A stretch of 64,000 nt of DNA from Calditrichota bacterium (GTDB taxonomy: Bacteria; Calditrichota; Calditrichia; Calditrichales; J004), in the NCBI GenBank assembly GCA_013112635.1, contig JABFGF010000001.1, positions 1,178,001 through 1,242,000 of the forward strand, written 5' to 3'. The number at the start of each line of letters is the position of its first letter. Position 1 is the stretch's first letter. The notes below the pieces were generated by a model. It did no database searches. It was not told the origin of the DNA and saw only the letters and a list, made by a program, of their open reading frames with translations. Below, piece after piece: positions 17,144-26,298 of the stretch. A program made the translations under genes and the position numbers.

Positions 17144-17908
17144 ATGAACCCCTCATTTGAAGTAATTTCGCTTTTTACATATTTATCAGGTCGTCTATTT
17201 TTTTACAATATTTCCAGTTTATTAAATGGAAAAAAAGAAAGCGGCTTGGTTAAACGAATTATTTATGGATTCATAATTGCATTGCTTCTGGAAAACCTGT
17301 TGACAGGGATATTTTTATTTTCAATGCATACACTGACAGTAATATTCGATACATATATCAAACCAAAAAATGAAAGCCAAAAATTTAAAATATATTTTAT
17401 CCATCTTCTATTTGCATTGACGCTGTCACTAGCAATAATAGGGATTATAGATTTTTCAACAAATTATCTATTAAACCCATTAATGCTGTTGATTACCCCA
17501 TTGAAACTAAGTATCCCATTTTTTAAATCAGCATTACAAGTAGAAAAAATAAATATTACCTTAAAAGTAATGGCTGGATTTGTGTTCACAATTAAAGAAG
17601 GAACATTAATAACAAGACTTGTACTGCGTAACATGAGTGCTGTACCAATGAAAAAAGAAGAGCCGGAAACCAACGATGTCCAGGAATTTGATCGTGGTAA
17701 GTTGATTGGAATTTTGGAACGGAGTTTAATTTATTTCCTGATTATTTTTAACCAGGTAGCAGCAATTGCAATTATTATAGCGTTAAAATCGATTGCCCGA
17801 TTTAAAGAAATGGATGACAAGAATTTTGCAGAATACTTTCTTATTGGTTCTTTGCTATCTATTGTTGTGGCTGTCTTTCCTGCCATTATAGTAAAATTGT
17901 TGCAGTAG
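17144..17908 (+). CDS. membrane protein, partner of the SatD-like regulator
   Basis: 254 residues with about six hydrophobic segments (roughly 35-65, 80-105, 108-130, 190-215 and 225-253). The C-terminal portion GKLIGILERSLIYFLIIFNQ with AIIIALKSIARF and EYFLIGSLLSIVVA resembles the C-terminus of DUF3307 membrane proteins, which often neighbour SatD genes. The usual N-terminal DUF3307 segment is not obvious. It is translationally close to the upstream SatD-like gene, so the two form one operon under the palindrome array. Function unknown. Confidence 0.7.
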   Translation: MNPSFEVISLFTYLSGRLFFYNISSLLNGKKESGLVKRIIYGFIIALLLENLLTGIFLFSMHTLTVIFDTYIKPKNESQKFKIYFIHLLFALTLSLAIIGIIDFSTNYLLNPLMLLITPLKLSIPFFKSALQVEKINITLKVMAGFVFTIKEGTLITRLVLRNMSAVPMKKEEPETNDVQEFDRGKLIGILERSLIYFLIIFNQVAAIAIIIALKSIARFKEMDDKNFAEYFLIGSLLSIVVAVFPAIIVKLLQ

Positions 17909-17909
17909 A

Positions 17910-18791
17910 TTATACTACATGCGCATCAGCATGATAAGAGCTACGGACTAGCGGACCCGCCTCTATATGTTTAAAACCAAGATCTAATCCTATTTTTTTT
18001 AATTCATCAAACTCAGTTGGGTGGTAATAACGTTGAATAGGAAAATGCTGTTTCGATGGTGGCAGGTATTGGCCTATCGTTAAAATATCTGTATCAATTT
18101 CGCGGGCATCTTTCATTAACTTAACTATGTCGTCTTTTTCTTCACCACAACCGACCATAATTCCTGTTTTTGTGGTAAAACCTTTTTTCTTGGCATAATC
18201 CAATACAAAAAGAGATCGATCATATGTAGCCTGAACGCGCAAAGCCTTTTGCAAATGCTCAACTGTTTCCAGGTTATGGTTTAGGATATCCGGACGGGCG
18301 TCAAGAATTGTATCTAAATCATCAGGGTCACCCTTCATATCAGGAATAAGCACTTCAATTGTGCAACCCGGTTTTTTTTGTCTTATTTTCCTGATTGTTT
18401 CAGCAAAAATTGAAGCCCCACCATCACTTAAATCATCACGGGTAACTGATGTGATTACTGCATGTCGTAAGTTTAGTTTTTTTACAGAATCGGCAACCCG
18501 GGCCGGTTCTTCCAAATCATATACAGGTGGTTTACCAACTTCTATATTACAAAACGTGCAACTTCGGGTACACACATCACCAAGAATCATAAAAGTTGCT
18601 GTTCCACGATTCCAGCATTCACCAAGGTTGGGGCATCTTGCACTTTCGCAAACTGTATTTAAATGACTTTCTTTTACAAGAGAACGTAGTTCAGAAAAAT
18701 TGTTATTATCTCCCAATTTTATTCGCAGCCATTCGGGTCTGCGCATTGAGGAATTTTGTAAAATATTTAAAGGACTTTTCTTTTTCGCCAA
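17910..18791 (-). CDS. lipA: lipoyl synthase
   Basis: 293 residues. LipA is a radical-SAM enzyme that inserts two sulfurs into octanoyl groups on lipoyl domains. Both clusters are visible: CESARCPNLGEC (C-X4-C-X5-C, auxiliary cluster) and CTRSCTFC (C-X3-C-X2-C, SAM cluster), and the terminal RSSYHA motif is present. I favour the TTG at 18791 (MAKKKSPLN) with GAAAG upstream; the ATG at 18746 lacks a ribosome site and would still leave the core intact. It lies 20 bases after fabH in the same direction, coupling lipoate to fatty-acid initiation. Confidence 0.9.
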   Translation of the reverse strand: MAKKKSPLNILQNSSMRRPEWLRIKLGDNNNFSELRSLVKESHLNTVCESARCPNLGECWNRGTATFMILGDVCTRSCTFCNIEVGKPPVYDLEEPARVADSVKKLNLRHAVITSVTRDDLSDGGASIFAETIRKIRQKKPGCTIEVLIPDMKGDPDDLDTILDARPDILNHNLETVEHLQKALRVQATYDRSLFVLDYAKKKGFTTKTGIMVGCGEEKDDIVKLMKDAREIDTDILTIGQYLPPSKQHFPIQRYYHPTEFDELKKIGLDLGFKHIEAGPLVRSSYHADAHVV

Positions 18792-18811
18792 TTTATTTCT
18801 TTCAATTTTAA

Positions 18812-19810
18812 TTAAAACCTTATCAGGTTTGCACCCCAGGTAAATCCACTGCCAAATGCTGCAAGGCAAACCAGGCTACCATCTTTTATTAAGCCTTCTT
18901 CATAAGCTTCGGTCAAAGCAATTGGAATTGATGCGGCTGTAGTATTTCCATATTTTTCAATATTGCTAAAAACTTTTTCTTTTGGAATCTCAAGTCTCAT
19001 TTGAATTGCTTCGGTAATTCTTTTATTTGCCTGGTGAGGTATGACAAGGTCGACATCATCCAAAGTACAACCGGCATCATTTAATGCTTCATTTATAGCT
19101 GCCGGAAATTTTTGCACTGCATGTTTAAAAACATATCGGCCATTCATGTAAGGATAAACACCTCCTTCATCAATCATTTCTTTAGAAATTCTTTTTGGCT
19201 TACTACTTCCGGGGTCTTCTAAAAACAATTCCCGTGCAAATGTTCCATCTGCATGCATATTACTGCTCAAAATACCTTTACCCTTTTCTTCCGTAGATGT
19301 AAGAATTGCTGCACCAGCTCCATCACCAAAAATAACTGCAACATCGCGCCCTTCAGTTGTCATATTTAATCCTGTGCTTTGCACTTCTGCACCTACAACA
19401 AGAATATTTTTATACATACCTGTTTTAATAAATTGATCGGCAATAGCCATGCTGTAGACAAAACCACTGCATTGGTTTCGCACATCAAGAGCACCAATTC
19501 CCGGAATACCAAGATGAACTTGCATCGGGCAGCCGGAACCTGGAAAATCAAAATCCGGACTTAATGTGGCAAAGATTATAAAATCAATTTCAGAAGCTTG
19601 CAAACCGGCCATTTTTAATGCTTGTTTTGCTGCCTCTGCACCCATCCACGATACTGTTTCCTTACCAGGTTTTGCATAATGTCTTTCTTTTATACCTGTT
19701 CTTTCCTGAATCCACGAATCGGATGTTTCCATGATTTTTTCAAGGTCTGCATTTGTAACCGTTCGTTTTGGAATATATTTTCCAAGGCCGATAATTTTTG
19801 AATTTTTCAT
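18812..19810 (-). CDS. fabH: 3-oxoacyl-ACP synthase III (FabH)
   Basis: 332 residues. FabH condenses acetyl-CoA (or branched acyl-CoA) with malonyl-ACP to start fatty-acid synthesis. The catalytic triad is C114 (RNQCSGF), H259 (VIPHQANKRI) and N289 (YGNTTAASIP). The C-terminal FGSGFTWGA is typical. It has a short insertion near 200-220 (SSKPKRISKEMIDEGG), as in several Bacteroidota-type FabH proteins, which explains the length above about 317. It lies 17 bases after the alpha/beta-hydrolase gene and before lipA. Confidence 0.95.
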   Translation of the reverse strand: MKNSKIIGLGKYIPKRTVTNADLEKIMETSDSWIQERTGIKERHYAKPGKETVSWMGAEAAKQALKMAGLQASEIDFIIFATLSPDFDFPGSGCPMQVHLGIPGIGALDVRNQCSGFVYSMAIADQFIKTGMYKNILVVGAEVQSTGLNMTTEGRDVAVIFGDGAGAAILTSTEEKGKGILSSNMHADGTFARELFLEDPGSSKPKRISKEMIDEGGVYPYMNGRYVFKHAVQKFPAAINEALNDAGCTLDDVDLVIPHQANKRITEAIQMRLEIPKEKVFSNIEKYGNTTAASIPIALTEAYEEGLIKDGSLVCLAAFGSGFTWGANLIRF

Positions 19811-19827
19811 TGTGTCCTAATATTTGT

Positions 19828-20727
19828 TTAATCAACTTTTTTTAAAAAAGCAGGATTAAAAATAAATTCCGATTCAAATTGGTCTTTAATAAATATGCTA
19901 ATTTCACTTGATGCTTTGTTATTATCTAATACAGAAACATGGTCTTCATGTTCTAAAATAATCGCCTTACTGTCTTCATTCAATTGCATTTTTAAGTCGT
20001 TAAAATCATTCTCTGAAACAGATTTGTCTTTTTTTCCATGAATCATCAATATTGGTATTTTAACTTGTCCTATAATATCCTTTGGCGCAACCCGTGATAA
20101 TTTTTCGCCATTTTTAAACTCAATAGATTTTACAAGGCTATCGATAAGTTGTTTCGGTATTTTTTTCTGCTCAAATTGCCTGCGGATCAGTTTTTCACCA
20201 TCTGCAAAAAGGGAAAGCAAAATTAAACCACTTACGGAATTATCCAAATGGCCCATTTCTAAAACAGTGGCAGCACCAAATGAGTGACCAAGAAGAATAA
20301 TATCTTCATTTTTATTTTTATTTTTTATAAACTCGATCGCAATTTTTATATCATCTTTATATTTCGCAATAGACAAATCTTTTTCGCTATCACTTTTTCC
20401 ATGATTTCGGGTATTCAAAACAAATACATGTGCCTCATTATTTATGCCGGCCAGCAGCGGTAATAACGAATCTGCAGAGCGGCTCCATCCATGGACAGCA
20501 AGGATAATCGTTTTTTCACTATTTGGGTTCAAATCCCATAGCTGGATTTTTTTTGTTGACTCAGTTTTTAGGAAATGTTCATCAAATGTGATACTAAAGT
20601 CATTAGGAGTTTTAGTATTAGGAATATGAGGGATGTAAATTATTTTTCTCAAGATAGTATTAATTAATACATAAATGAGAATTATGCCGACTATACTAAT
20701 TGAGGCTATAGGGAGAACTAAACTCAA
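19828..20727 (-). CDS. membrane-anchored alpha/beta hydrolase
   Basis: 299 residues. A hydrophobic segment at about 5-28 anchors the protein, with a basic boundary (RKIIYIPHIP). The fold motifs are AVHGWSRSADS (oxyanion region), nucleophile Ser in GHSFGAAT, Asp in IHGKKDKSV and His in EHEDHVSV. This is the standard hydrolase triad. The substrate is unknown; being first in an operon with fabH and lipA suggests a lipid or thioester role, but that is inference. Confidence 0.85.
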   Translation of the reverse strand: MSLVLPIASISIVGIILIYVLINTILRKIIYIPHIPNTKTPNDFSITFDEHFLKTESTKKIQLWDLNPNSEKTIILAVHGWSRSADSLLPLLAGINNEAHVFVLNTRNHGKSDSEKDLSIAKYKDDIKIAIEFIKNKNKNEDIILLGHSFGAATVLEMGHLDNSVSGLILLSLFADGEKLIRRQFEQKKIPKQLIDSLVKSIEFKNGEKLSRVAPKDIIGQVKIPILMIHGKKDKSVSENDFNDLKMQLNEDSKAIILEHEDHVSVLDNNKASSEISIFIKDQFESEFIFNPAFLKKVD

Positions 20728-20824
20728 TATAAATCCATTTTTAATTTGAAAATAATTATGTATCTTTTGGGATCGGAAACATGCAATTTAAGTAAGCGTT
20801 TTAAAAATTAAAAGAAAAATTTTT

Positions 20825-21742
20825 ATGAGAAATTCATTAGAAAAGAAAACATCGCCCTGGATAATCTTTATAACTGTCCTATTTATTACTGTATCCTTCT
20901 ATTCCTGTAACGACCGTGTTAACAGCTCCGATACTGATGATAGTGGGCCGGTGGTAAACCCAATCGGAAAAAAGAATTATTTTGAAATTGCAACCTGGAA
21001 TATCGAATGGTTTCCGAAAAGTAATTCAAAAACAATTAACCTTGTAAAAGATATAATTCGGGATCTTGATCTTGATATGATTGCTGTTCAGGAAATTTCT
21101 GATGTGGCTTCTTTTAATACACTTAGTGATTCTTTGGATGGCTGGAAAGGAATTTTATCAACCGATCAATACAGCAGCAACTCCTATCAAAAAACAGGGA
21201 TTTTATATAAATCTGATTTTATAAGCATCTCATCTGTGCACAACATTTTTGAAAATGACAGCTATCCTTTTCCTCGACCGCCTTTATCAGCATTTGTAGA
21301 GATTAAAGATATAAATGGCACTCAATATGATTTTTCAATTATCGTGTTACATTTAAAAGCTTTTAGCGATGAATCCAGTGAGCAAAGACGCAGAGAAGCA
21401 ATTATTAAATTAGAAGATTTTGTATCGCAAGAAATAAATAATGGTGCAGATGCAGATTTTATTGTGCTGGGGGATTGGAATGACAGGGTAAGCGATACCG
21501 GTTCCAATAATGTCTTTTTACCTTTTCTGGACAAAAATAACCAATACTCTTTTGTAACTGATAAATTTACAACTGCAATTGATCATATAATGATTACTAA
21601 CAACAGCCAGGCAGAATTTGGAGATGGCGAAACAGAAATGCTCGATCTGCGTAAAGAACTTTCAAACTATTCATCGGATGTTTCAGATCATTTACCGGTA
21701 ATGGCGCGGTTTAAAGGATTTACAATATCAACAACAAAATAA
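20825..21742 (+). CDS. secreted endonuclease/exonuclease/phosphatase-family lipoprotein
   Basis: 305 residues. A hydrophobic N-terminal segment ends in VSFYSC, a probable lipobox, followed by a Ser/Asp-rich linker. The EEP fold shows ATWNIEWFPK, the metal-binding Glu in IAVQEISD, IVLHLKAF, VLGDWNDR, AIDHIMIT and SDHLPVMA, so all catalytic positions look present. Such proteins cleave nucleic acids or phosphodiesters outside the cytoplasm. It stands alone on the plus strand between minus-strand genes and converges with the VanZ-like gene four bases downstream. Confidence 0.87.
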   Translation: MRNSLEKKTSPWIIFITVLFITVSFYSCNDRVNSSDTDDSGPVVNPIGKKNYFEIATWNIEWFPKSNSKTINLVKDIIRDLDLDMIAVQEISDVASFNTLSDSLDGWKGILSTDQYSSNSYQKTGILYKSDFISISSVHNIFENDSYPFPRPPLSAFVEIKDINGTQYDFSIIVLHLKAFSDESSEQRRREAIIKLEDFVSQEINNGADADFIVLGDWNDRVSDTGSNNVFLPFLDKNNQYSFVTDKFTTAIDHIMITNNSQAEFGDGETEMLDLRKELSNYSSDVSDHLPVMARFKGFTISTTK

Positions 21743-21746
21743 TAAA

Positions 21747-22139
21747 CTAATTTGGGACCGGATTTCTTTTTTTGTAAAGCAACATAAAAACAACAATGCC
21801 TAAAAAATCAGCTGTCCAATCAAAAAAATCGGGATAACGACCAGGCACAAGAGCCTGATGGAATTCATCAAGAACGGCAAACAATGCTCCAATTAGAGGA
21901 ACTAACCATAAATAATGTTTTTTAAGAAATATTTTTTCTGACATCAAAAAGCCTCTGGTCATCAACCAGCCTAAAAGCCCAAAAATTGCAAAATGAATTA
22001 TCTTGTCAACACCTTTTGGGATTTTTACACTCAGCAATTCTGATGATAGACCAGATTGAATTGTGATTAGCAGCATCATCAGCAACCAAGGAACATGAGC
22101 GTTTAAATAAAAAGCCCATTTAGAGAAATTATTGTTCAA
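21747..22139 (-). CDS. VanZ-like membrane protein
   Basis: 130 residues with about four membrane segments. It carries the VanZ pattern: KGVDKIIHFAIFG early, then LDEFHQALVPGRYPDFFDWTAD with conserved Asp, His and Arg, then a final helix. VanZ proteins are linked to teicoplanin tolerance in enterococci, but most homologues have unknown roles. It converges with the EEP lipoprotein gene. Confidence 0.8.
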   Translation of the reverse strand: MNNNFSKWAFYLNAHVPWLLMMLLITIQSGLSSELLSVKIPKGVDKIIHFAIFGLLGWLMTRGFLMSEKIFLKKHYLWLVPLIGALFAVLDEFHQALVPGRYPDFFDWTADFLGIVVFMLLYKKRNPVPN

Positions 22140-22272
22140 TTTTAGAGACCTTTTGTTCGATATGACATATCAATAATAAATAATTTAACATCAGAACATT
22201 TATAGATGCAAAATCAGTTATTTGACATTATTTTTTTCAAACGATAAATTCCCTTCTTTTTTGGAGCAATGA

Positions 22273-22692
22273 ATGGCAAACATTTCAAAGACAATTAGTT
22301 TTCCAAGTATTATAGATAATCTTGAAAAAATCGAGCAGATGTCCTCAAAAATTGCCTTGGATATTGGTTTTGATGAATCAACAGTGGATGATATTTCTAT
22401 TGCACTTACTGAATTAGTTAACAATGCCATTCACCATGCCAATAAAGATAATCCTGATAAAAAGGTTACCGTGTCTTTTAAAAGCGATGATGAAAAACTT
22501 ACAATTTCCATTTTAGATGAAGGCGAGGGGTTTAGCCCAACAAACATTGGAAACCCGCTTGATCCTGACAACTTGATGTCTGACAGTGGCCGTGGGCTAT
22601 ACCTTGTGGAAGCTTTAATGGACTCCGTTGAATATAAAATATCGAAAACCGGAACCGAAGCAATCATAACAAAAAATTTAGAATCAAAATGA
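22273..22692 (+). CDS. RsbW-like anti-sigma / serine kinase ATPase domain
   Basis: 139 residues, a lone GHKL ATPase of the RsbW/SpoIIAB type. The N-box is ISIALTELVNNAIHHA, the G1 box DEGEGF and the G2 box GRGLYLVEALMDS. It probably binds a sigma factor or phosphorylates an STAS partner; neither is encoded nearby. Its stop overlaps the mnmA start (ATGA), so the two are co-translated, an unexpected pairing of a stress switch with tRNA thiolation. Confidence 0.85.
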   Translation: MANISKTISFPSIIDNLEKIEQMSSKIALDIGFDESTVDDISIALTELVNNAIHHANKDNPDKKVTVSFKSDDEKLTISILDEGEGFSPTNIGNPLDPDNLMSDSGRGLYLVEALMDSVEYKISKTGTEAIITKNLESK

Positions 22693-23789
22693 GTTCAAAA
22701 AAAACAGTTGTTGTAGCAATGAGCGGCGGTGTTGATAGCTCTGTAGCAGCAGCGTTGTTAAAAGATCAAGGCTATAATTGCATCGGCATTACAATGAAAT
22801 TATGGGATTATGAAGCCATTGGCGGGAATATCAACCACGAAAGTGGCTGCTGTTCTCTTGATTCCATAAATGATGCGCGAATGGTATGTGCAAAACTCGA
22901 TATGCCACACTACGTTTTAAATTTTAGCCGCGATTTCCATGATGGTGTTGTCGATAATTTTGTTGATGAATATATCGCAGGGCGAACTCCCAATCCATGC
23001 GTTCAGTGCAATATCAAAATAAAATGGAAATCACTCCATGAAAAAGCACGTGAGCTTGGTGCAGATTTTATTGCCACCGGCCATTATGCGCGTGTAAAGT
23101 TCAATGAATCCAGTAAAAGATACGAGCTTTATAAAGGTCTCGACAGTAGCAAAGACCAATCCTATGTTTTATGGGGAACTAAGCAAAACAATTTAGCTGA
23201 AACGCTATATCCACTTGGCGAATTCACAAAACCTCAAATCCGGGAAATGGCCCGCAAAATGGAAATGCGGACTGCTGAGAAAAAAGAGAGCCAGGAAATT
23301 TGTTTTGTGCCGGACAATAATTATGGCAGGCTGCTTAAACAGGTTGTTCCCGGTCTCGAAGAAAAAGTTACCGACGGGGATTTGATTAACAGCAGCGGTG
23401 AAAAGATAGGAAAACACAAAGGTTATCCATTTTTTACTATCGGGCAACGCCGCGGAATTGGTACAGGATTTGGGCAACCGATGTATGTTTTGGGGACTAA
23501 TCCAAAAACAAACGAAGTTACAATTGGACAAGAGAACGAACTTTATTCAAAAGAGTTTACTGCAAATTCATTGAACCTCATCAAATTTGAAAATCTTCCT
23601 GCTGAAGGAATCCATTGTTTAATTAAAATCCGCTACAATGGAGCCGGATATCAAGGAACAATTTTCCCGCTCGATGCTGATTCCGTGAAAGTTGTATTTG
23701 ATGAGCAACAAAAATCTGTAACTCCCGGACAATCAGCAGTTTTTTATGATGAAAATGATTGTATTATCGGTGGTTCAATAATTAACTAA
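22689..23789 (+). CDS. mnmA: tRNA-uridine 2-sulfurtransferase MnmA
   Basis: 366 residues, the usual length. MnmA adenylates and thiolates U34 of Lys, Glu and Gln tRNAs. Visible are the PP-loop SGGVDSSVAA near 12-21, catalytic Cys104 in NPCVQCNIKIKW, Cys205 in EICFVPD, and GQRRGIGTGFGQPMYV in the central domain. It overlaps the preceding RsbW-like gene by four bases and precedes panB. Confidence 0.96.
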   Translation: MSSKKTVVVAMSGGVDSSVAAALLKDQGYNCIGITMKLWDYEAIGGNINHESGCCSLDSINDARMVCAKLDMPHYVLNFSRDFHDGVVDNFVDEYIAGRTPNPCVQCNIKIKWKSLHEKARELGADFIATGHYARVKFNESSKRYELYKGLDSSKDQSYVLWGTKQNNLAETLYPLGEFTKPQIREMARKMEMRTAEKKESQEICFVPDNNYGRLLKQVVPGLEEKVTDGDLINSSGEKIGKHKGYPFFTIGQRRGIGTGFGQPMYVLGTNPKTNEVTIGQENELYSKEFTANSLNLIKFENLPAEGIHCLIKIRYNGAGYQGTIFPLDADSVKVVFDEQQKSVTPGQSAVFYDENDCIIGGSIIN

Positions 23790-23828
23790 CAATTAATACT
23801 CCTTTTGTGATTTTTATTAGGAAACTAA

Positions 23829-24644
23829 ATGTCTGCTGAAAATAAAAAAGCAAAAATTACCGTTCCTGAAATTATTAAAATGAAGCAAAACGGTGAGAAA
23901 GTTACAATGCTTACCGCCTATGATGCTTTGATGGCCGAAATTATTGACGTTGCCGGAACGGATATTATTTTGGTTGGAGACTCCGGCGGAATGGTTATGG
24001 GCGGAAAAGAAAACACATTATCCGTCACCATGGATGAGATGGTTTTTTATACAAAATCTGTTAGCAGGGGTGTTCAAAACGCTCTGTTGGTTGCGGATAT
24101 GCCCTTTCTCTCATACCAGGTCAGCACTGAAAAAGCGATTGAAAATGCAGGCCGTTTTCTGCAAGAAGCCTGTGCTGAAGCTGTTAAGATTGAAGGTGGT
24201 GAAATAATGGCGGAAACTATTTCCAGATTAGTTTCCCTGGGAATTCCGGTTATGGGCCATTTAGGATTAACACCACAATCCATGCATCAATTAGGTGGAT
24301 TTAAAATACAAGGTACAAAAAGTAAATCTGCTGAGTCTCTCCTTAAAGACGCAAAAATTCTTGAAGAAGCCGGCGCATTTAGCATCGTGCTGGAAAAAAT
24401 ACCGGCGAAGCTGGCAAAAGAAATATCGGACTCAATTTCCATTCCAACAATTGGTATTGGTGCCGGTGCCGGATGTGATGGCCAGGTTTTGGTTACCCAG
24501 GATATGCTTGGAATATTCCGTAAGTTTAAACCCAAGTTTGTTCGACGATATGCAGAACTTGGTGATGAAATAGAAAAATCATGCCGCGCATACATCAAAG
24601 ATGTTAAGAATTCCAGCTTCCCAAGTGAAAATGAAAGTTATTAA
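23829..24644 (+). CDS. panB: 3-methyl-2-oxobutanoate hydroxymethyltransferase
   Basis: 271 residues. PanB makes ketopantoate, the first committed step to pantothenate and CoA. Family motifs are MLTAYDALMAEI, LVGDSGGMVMGG, EGGEIMAET, MGHLGLTPQSMHQLGGF and TIGIGAGAGCDGQVLVTQDMLG. It overlaps panC by 14 bases, so the two are coupled. No panD or panE is seen in the window. Confidence 0.96.
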   Translation: MSAENKKAKITVPEIIKMKQNGEKVTMLTAYDALMAEIIDVAGTDIILVGDSGGMVMGGKENTLSVTMDEMVFYTKSVSRGVQNALLVADMPFLSYQVSTEKAIENAGRFLQEACAEAVKIEGGEIMAETISRLVSLGIPVMGHLGLTPQSMHQLGGFKIQGTKSKSAESLLKDAKILEEAGAFSIVLEKIPAKLAKEISDSISIPTIGIGAGAGCDGQVLVTQDMLGIFRKFKPKFVRRYAELGDEIEKSCRAYIKDVKNSSFPSENESY

Positions 24645-25476
24645 AACCGCTTCCGAAGTCCGCGATTGGTCCCGATCCGAGCAACAAAAAGGATGTTCAA
24701 TCGGGCTGGTACCTACAATGGGCTTTCTGCATGAAGGTCACTTAAGTTTAATCCGCAAAGCAAAAACAGTTTCTGATAAAGTTATTGTCAGTATTTTTGT
24801 AAATCCTACACAATTTGCGCAAGGTGAAGATTTAGACAAATATCCGATAGATATTCAGGGTGATTTAAGTAAATGCCAAACCGAGGGAGTTGATGCTGTT
24901 TTTATCCCAGACAACAATGAAATGTATTCGGACCTGCATCAGACATATGTTATTAACCAGGAAATAGGCCAGCTACTTTGTGGCGCTTCACGGCCAACAC
25001 ATTTCCGTGGTGTCAATACAGTAGTAGCTAAACTTTTCAATTTAATTGATCCTGATTTTGCAGTGTTTGGACAAAAAGATGCTCAACAATCAATCATAAT
25101 TAAAAACATGGTGCGCGATCTGAGTTACAGAACTCAAATTTTAGTTGAACCGATTATCCGTGAAAAAGATGGCCTGGCAATGAGTTCGCGAAACAAATAT
25201 TTAAATCCGCAGCAGCGCAAAAATGCTTTAATTCTGTCACAAAGTATCAACTTGGCATATTCAAAAGTAAAATCCGGAAACAGGAATTTTACAAATCTTG
25301 AAAAAGAAATAACAGAAAACGTGAATACACTGCCCGAATGTAAAGTGGATTACGTGGAATTTGTAAATGCAGACACTCTTCATAAAAAGTTTGCAAAGGG
25401 TGATAAAGTTTTGCTGGCAATTGCCGTATTTGTTGGAACAACAAGATTAATTGATAATGCTATCATAACTATTTAA
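24631..25476 (+). CDS. panC: pantoate-beta-alanine ligase
   Basis: 281 residues from ATG 24631 (MKVIKTASEV); a longer frame from 24601 lies inside panB and is not the start. PanC joins pantoate and beta-alanine with ATP. Seen are the HxGH-type motif TMGFLHEGHLSLI, SIFVNPTQF, FGQKDAQQ and the AMSSRN loop. It overlaps the end of panB and is followed nine bases later by a nucleotidyltransferase. Confidence 0.95.
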   Translation: MKVIKTASEVRDWSRSEQQKGCSIGLVPTMGFLHEGHLSLIRKAKTVSDKVIVSIFVNPTQFAQGEDLDKYPIDIQGDLSKCQTEGVDAVFIPDNNEMYSDLHQTYVINQEIGQLLCGASRPTHFRGVNTVVAKLFNLIDPDFAVFGQKDAQQSIIIKNMVRDLSYRTQILVEPIIREKDGLAMSSRNKYLNPQQRKNALILSQSINLAYSKVKSGNRNFTNLEKEITENVNTLPECKVDYVEFVNADTLHKKFAKGDKVLLAIAVFVGTTRLIDNAIITI

Positions 25477-25485
25477 GGAACCCAG

Positions 25486-26223
25486 ATGAAGAAAATTTCT
25501 ACAGCGATAATGGCTGCCGGTAAAGGCACACGAATGAAGTCTGATTTACCAAAAGTATTGCACAAATTAAATGATCGTTCAATGGTCCATTATGTGATTG
25601 ACTTAGCCGAAAAAATAAATTCTGATAAAATCGTTTTAATTGTAGGACATAAAAAAGAATTGCTGGAAGATGAATGCAGCAAAAGAAATGTTGAGTTTGC
25701 TGTTCAATCTCCTCAATTGGGAACTGGCCATGCAGTACAAATGACAGAATCTGCTTTTAATAATTACGATGGTGATGTACTTGTGCTATCTGGTGATGTA
25801 CCTTTACTTACCGAAAAATCAATACGTGCCCTGATAACCGAACATCATAAAAGTGATGCAACTGCCACTTTGCTAACCGCAGACCTGGATGATCCGTTTG
25901 GATACGGACGCGTGGTGCGTGATAAAGATGGCTCCGTTGAAAGCATTGTTGAACATAAAGATGCCAATGAAGCCCAGCTAAAAATTAATGAGATAAATGT
26001 TGGAATTTATTTATTTGATTCGAAGAAACTTTTTGATGCATTAAAAGCTGTAAAGAATGATAATTCCCAAGGCGAGTATTATTTGCCGGATGTTGTTCCA
26101 ATGTTTATAGAAGAGGGACTTACGGTCCGTGCCGTAAAATCTGAGAGCTTTGATGAAACTCGTGGTATTAACACCATAGATCAGTTAAAAGAAGCCGAAA
26201 CTATTTTAAATACACGCAGTTAG
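25486..26223 (+). CDS. GlmU-type nucleotidyltransferase lacking the acetyltransferase half
   Basis: 245 residues. It matches the N-terminal uridylyltransferase domain of GlmU: MAAGKGTRMKSDLPKVLH, QLGTGHAVQ, LVLSGDVPLL, FGYGRVVRD, EINVGIYLF and QGEYYLPDVV. The C-terminal left-handed beta-helix is absent, and the bases after the stop hold no remnant of it, so this is a natural single-domain form rather than a fresh truncation. UDP-GlcNAc pyrophosphorylase activity is likely. A separate glucosamine-1-phosphate acetyltransferase would be needed elsewhere. It follows panC by nine bases. Confidence 0.88.
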   Translation: MKKISTAIMAAGKGTRMKSDLPKVLHKLNDRSMVHYVIDLAEKINSDKIVLIVGHKKELLEDECSKRNVEFAVQSPQLGTGHAVQMTESAFNNYDGDVLVLSGDVPLLTEKSIRALITEHHKSDATATLLTADLDDPFGYGRVVRDKDGSVESIVEHKDANEAQLKINEINVGIYLFDSKKLFDALKAVKNDNSQGEYYLPDVVPMFIEEGLTVRAVKSESFDETRGINTIDQLKEAETILNTRS

Positions 26224-26298
26224 TATATTGTTTTTTAGAGTATTTGATTTATAGTAATTCGTTTCATATTTTTAGGGCATCAGAAGGAGAAAATACCA

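Noticed and set aside
25486-26298. Broken glmU pseudogene
   Set aside because: The domain ends at its natural boundary and no remnant of the beta-helix follows in any frame that I can see.
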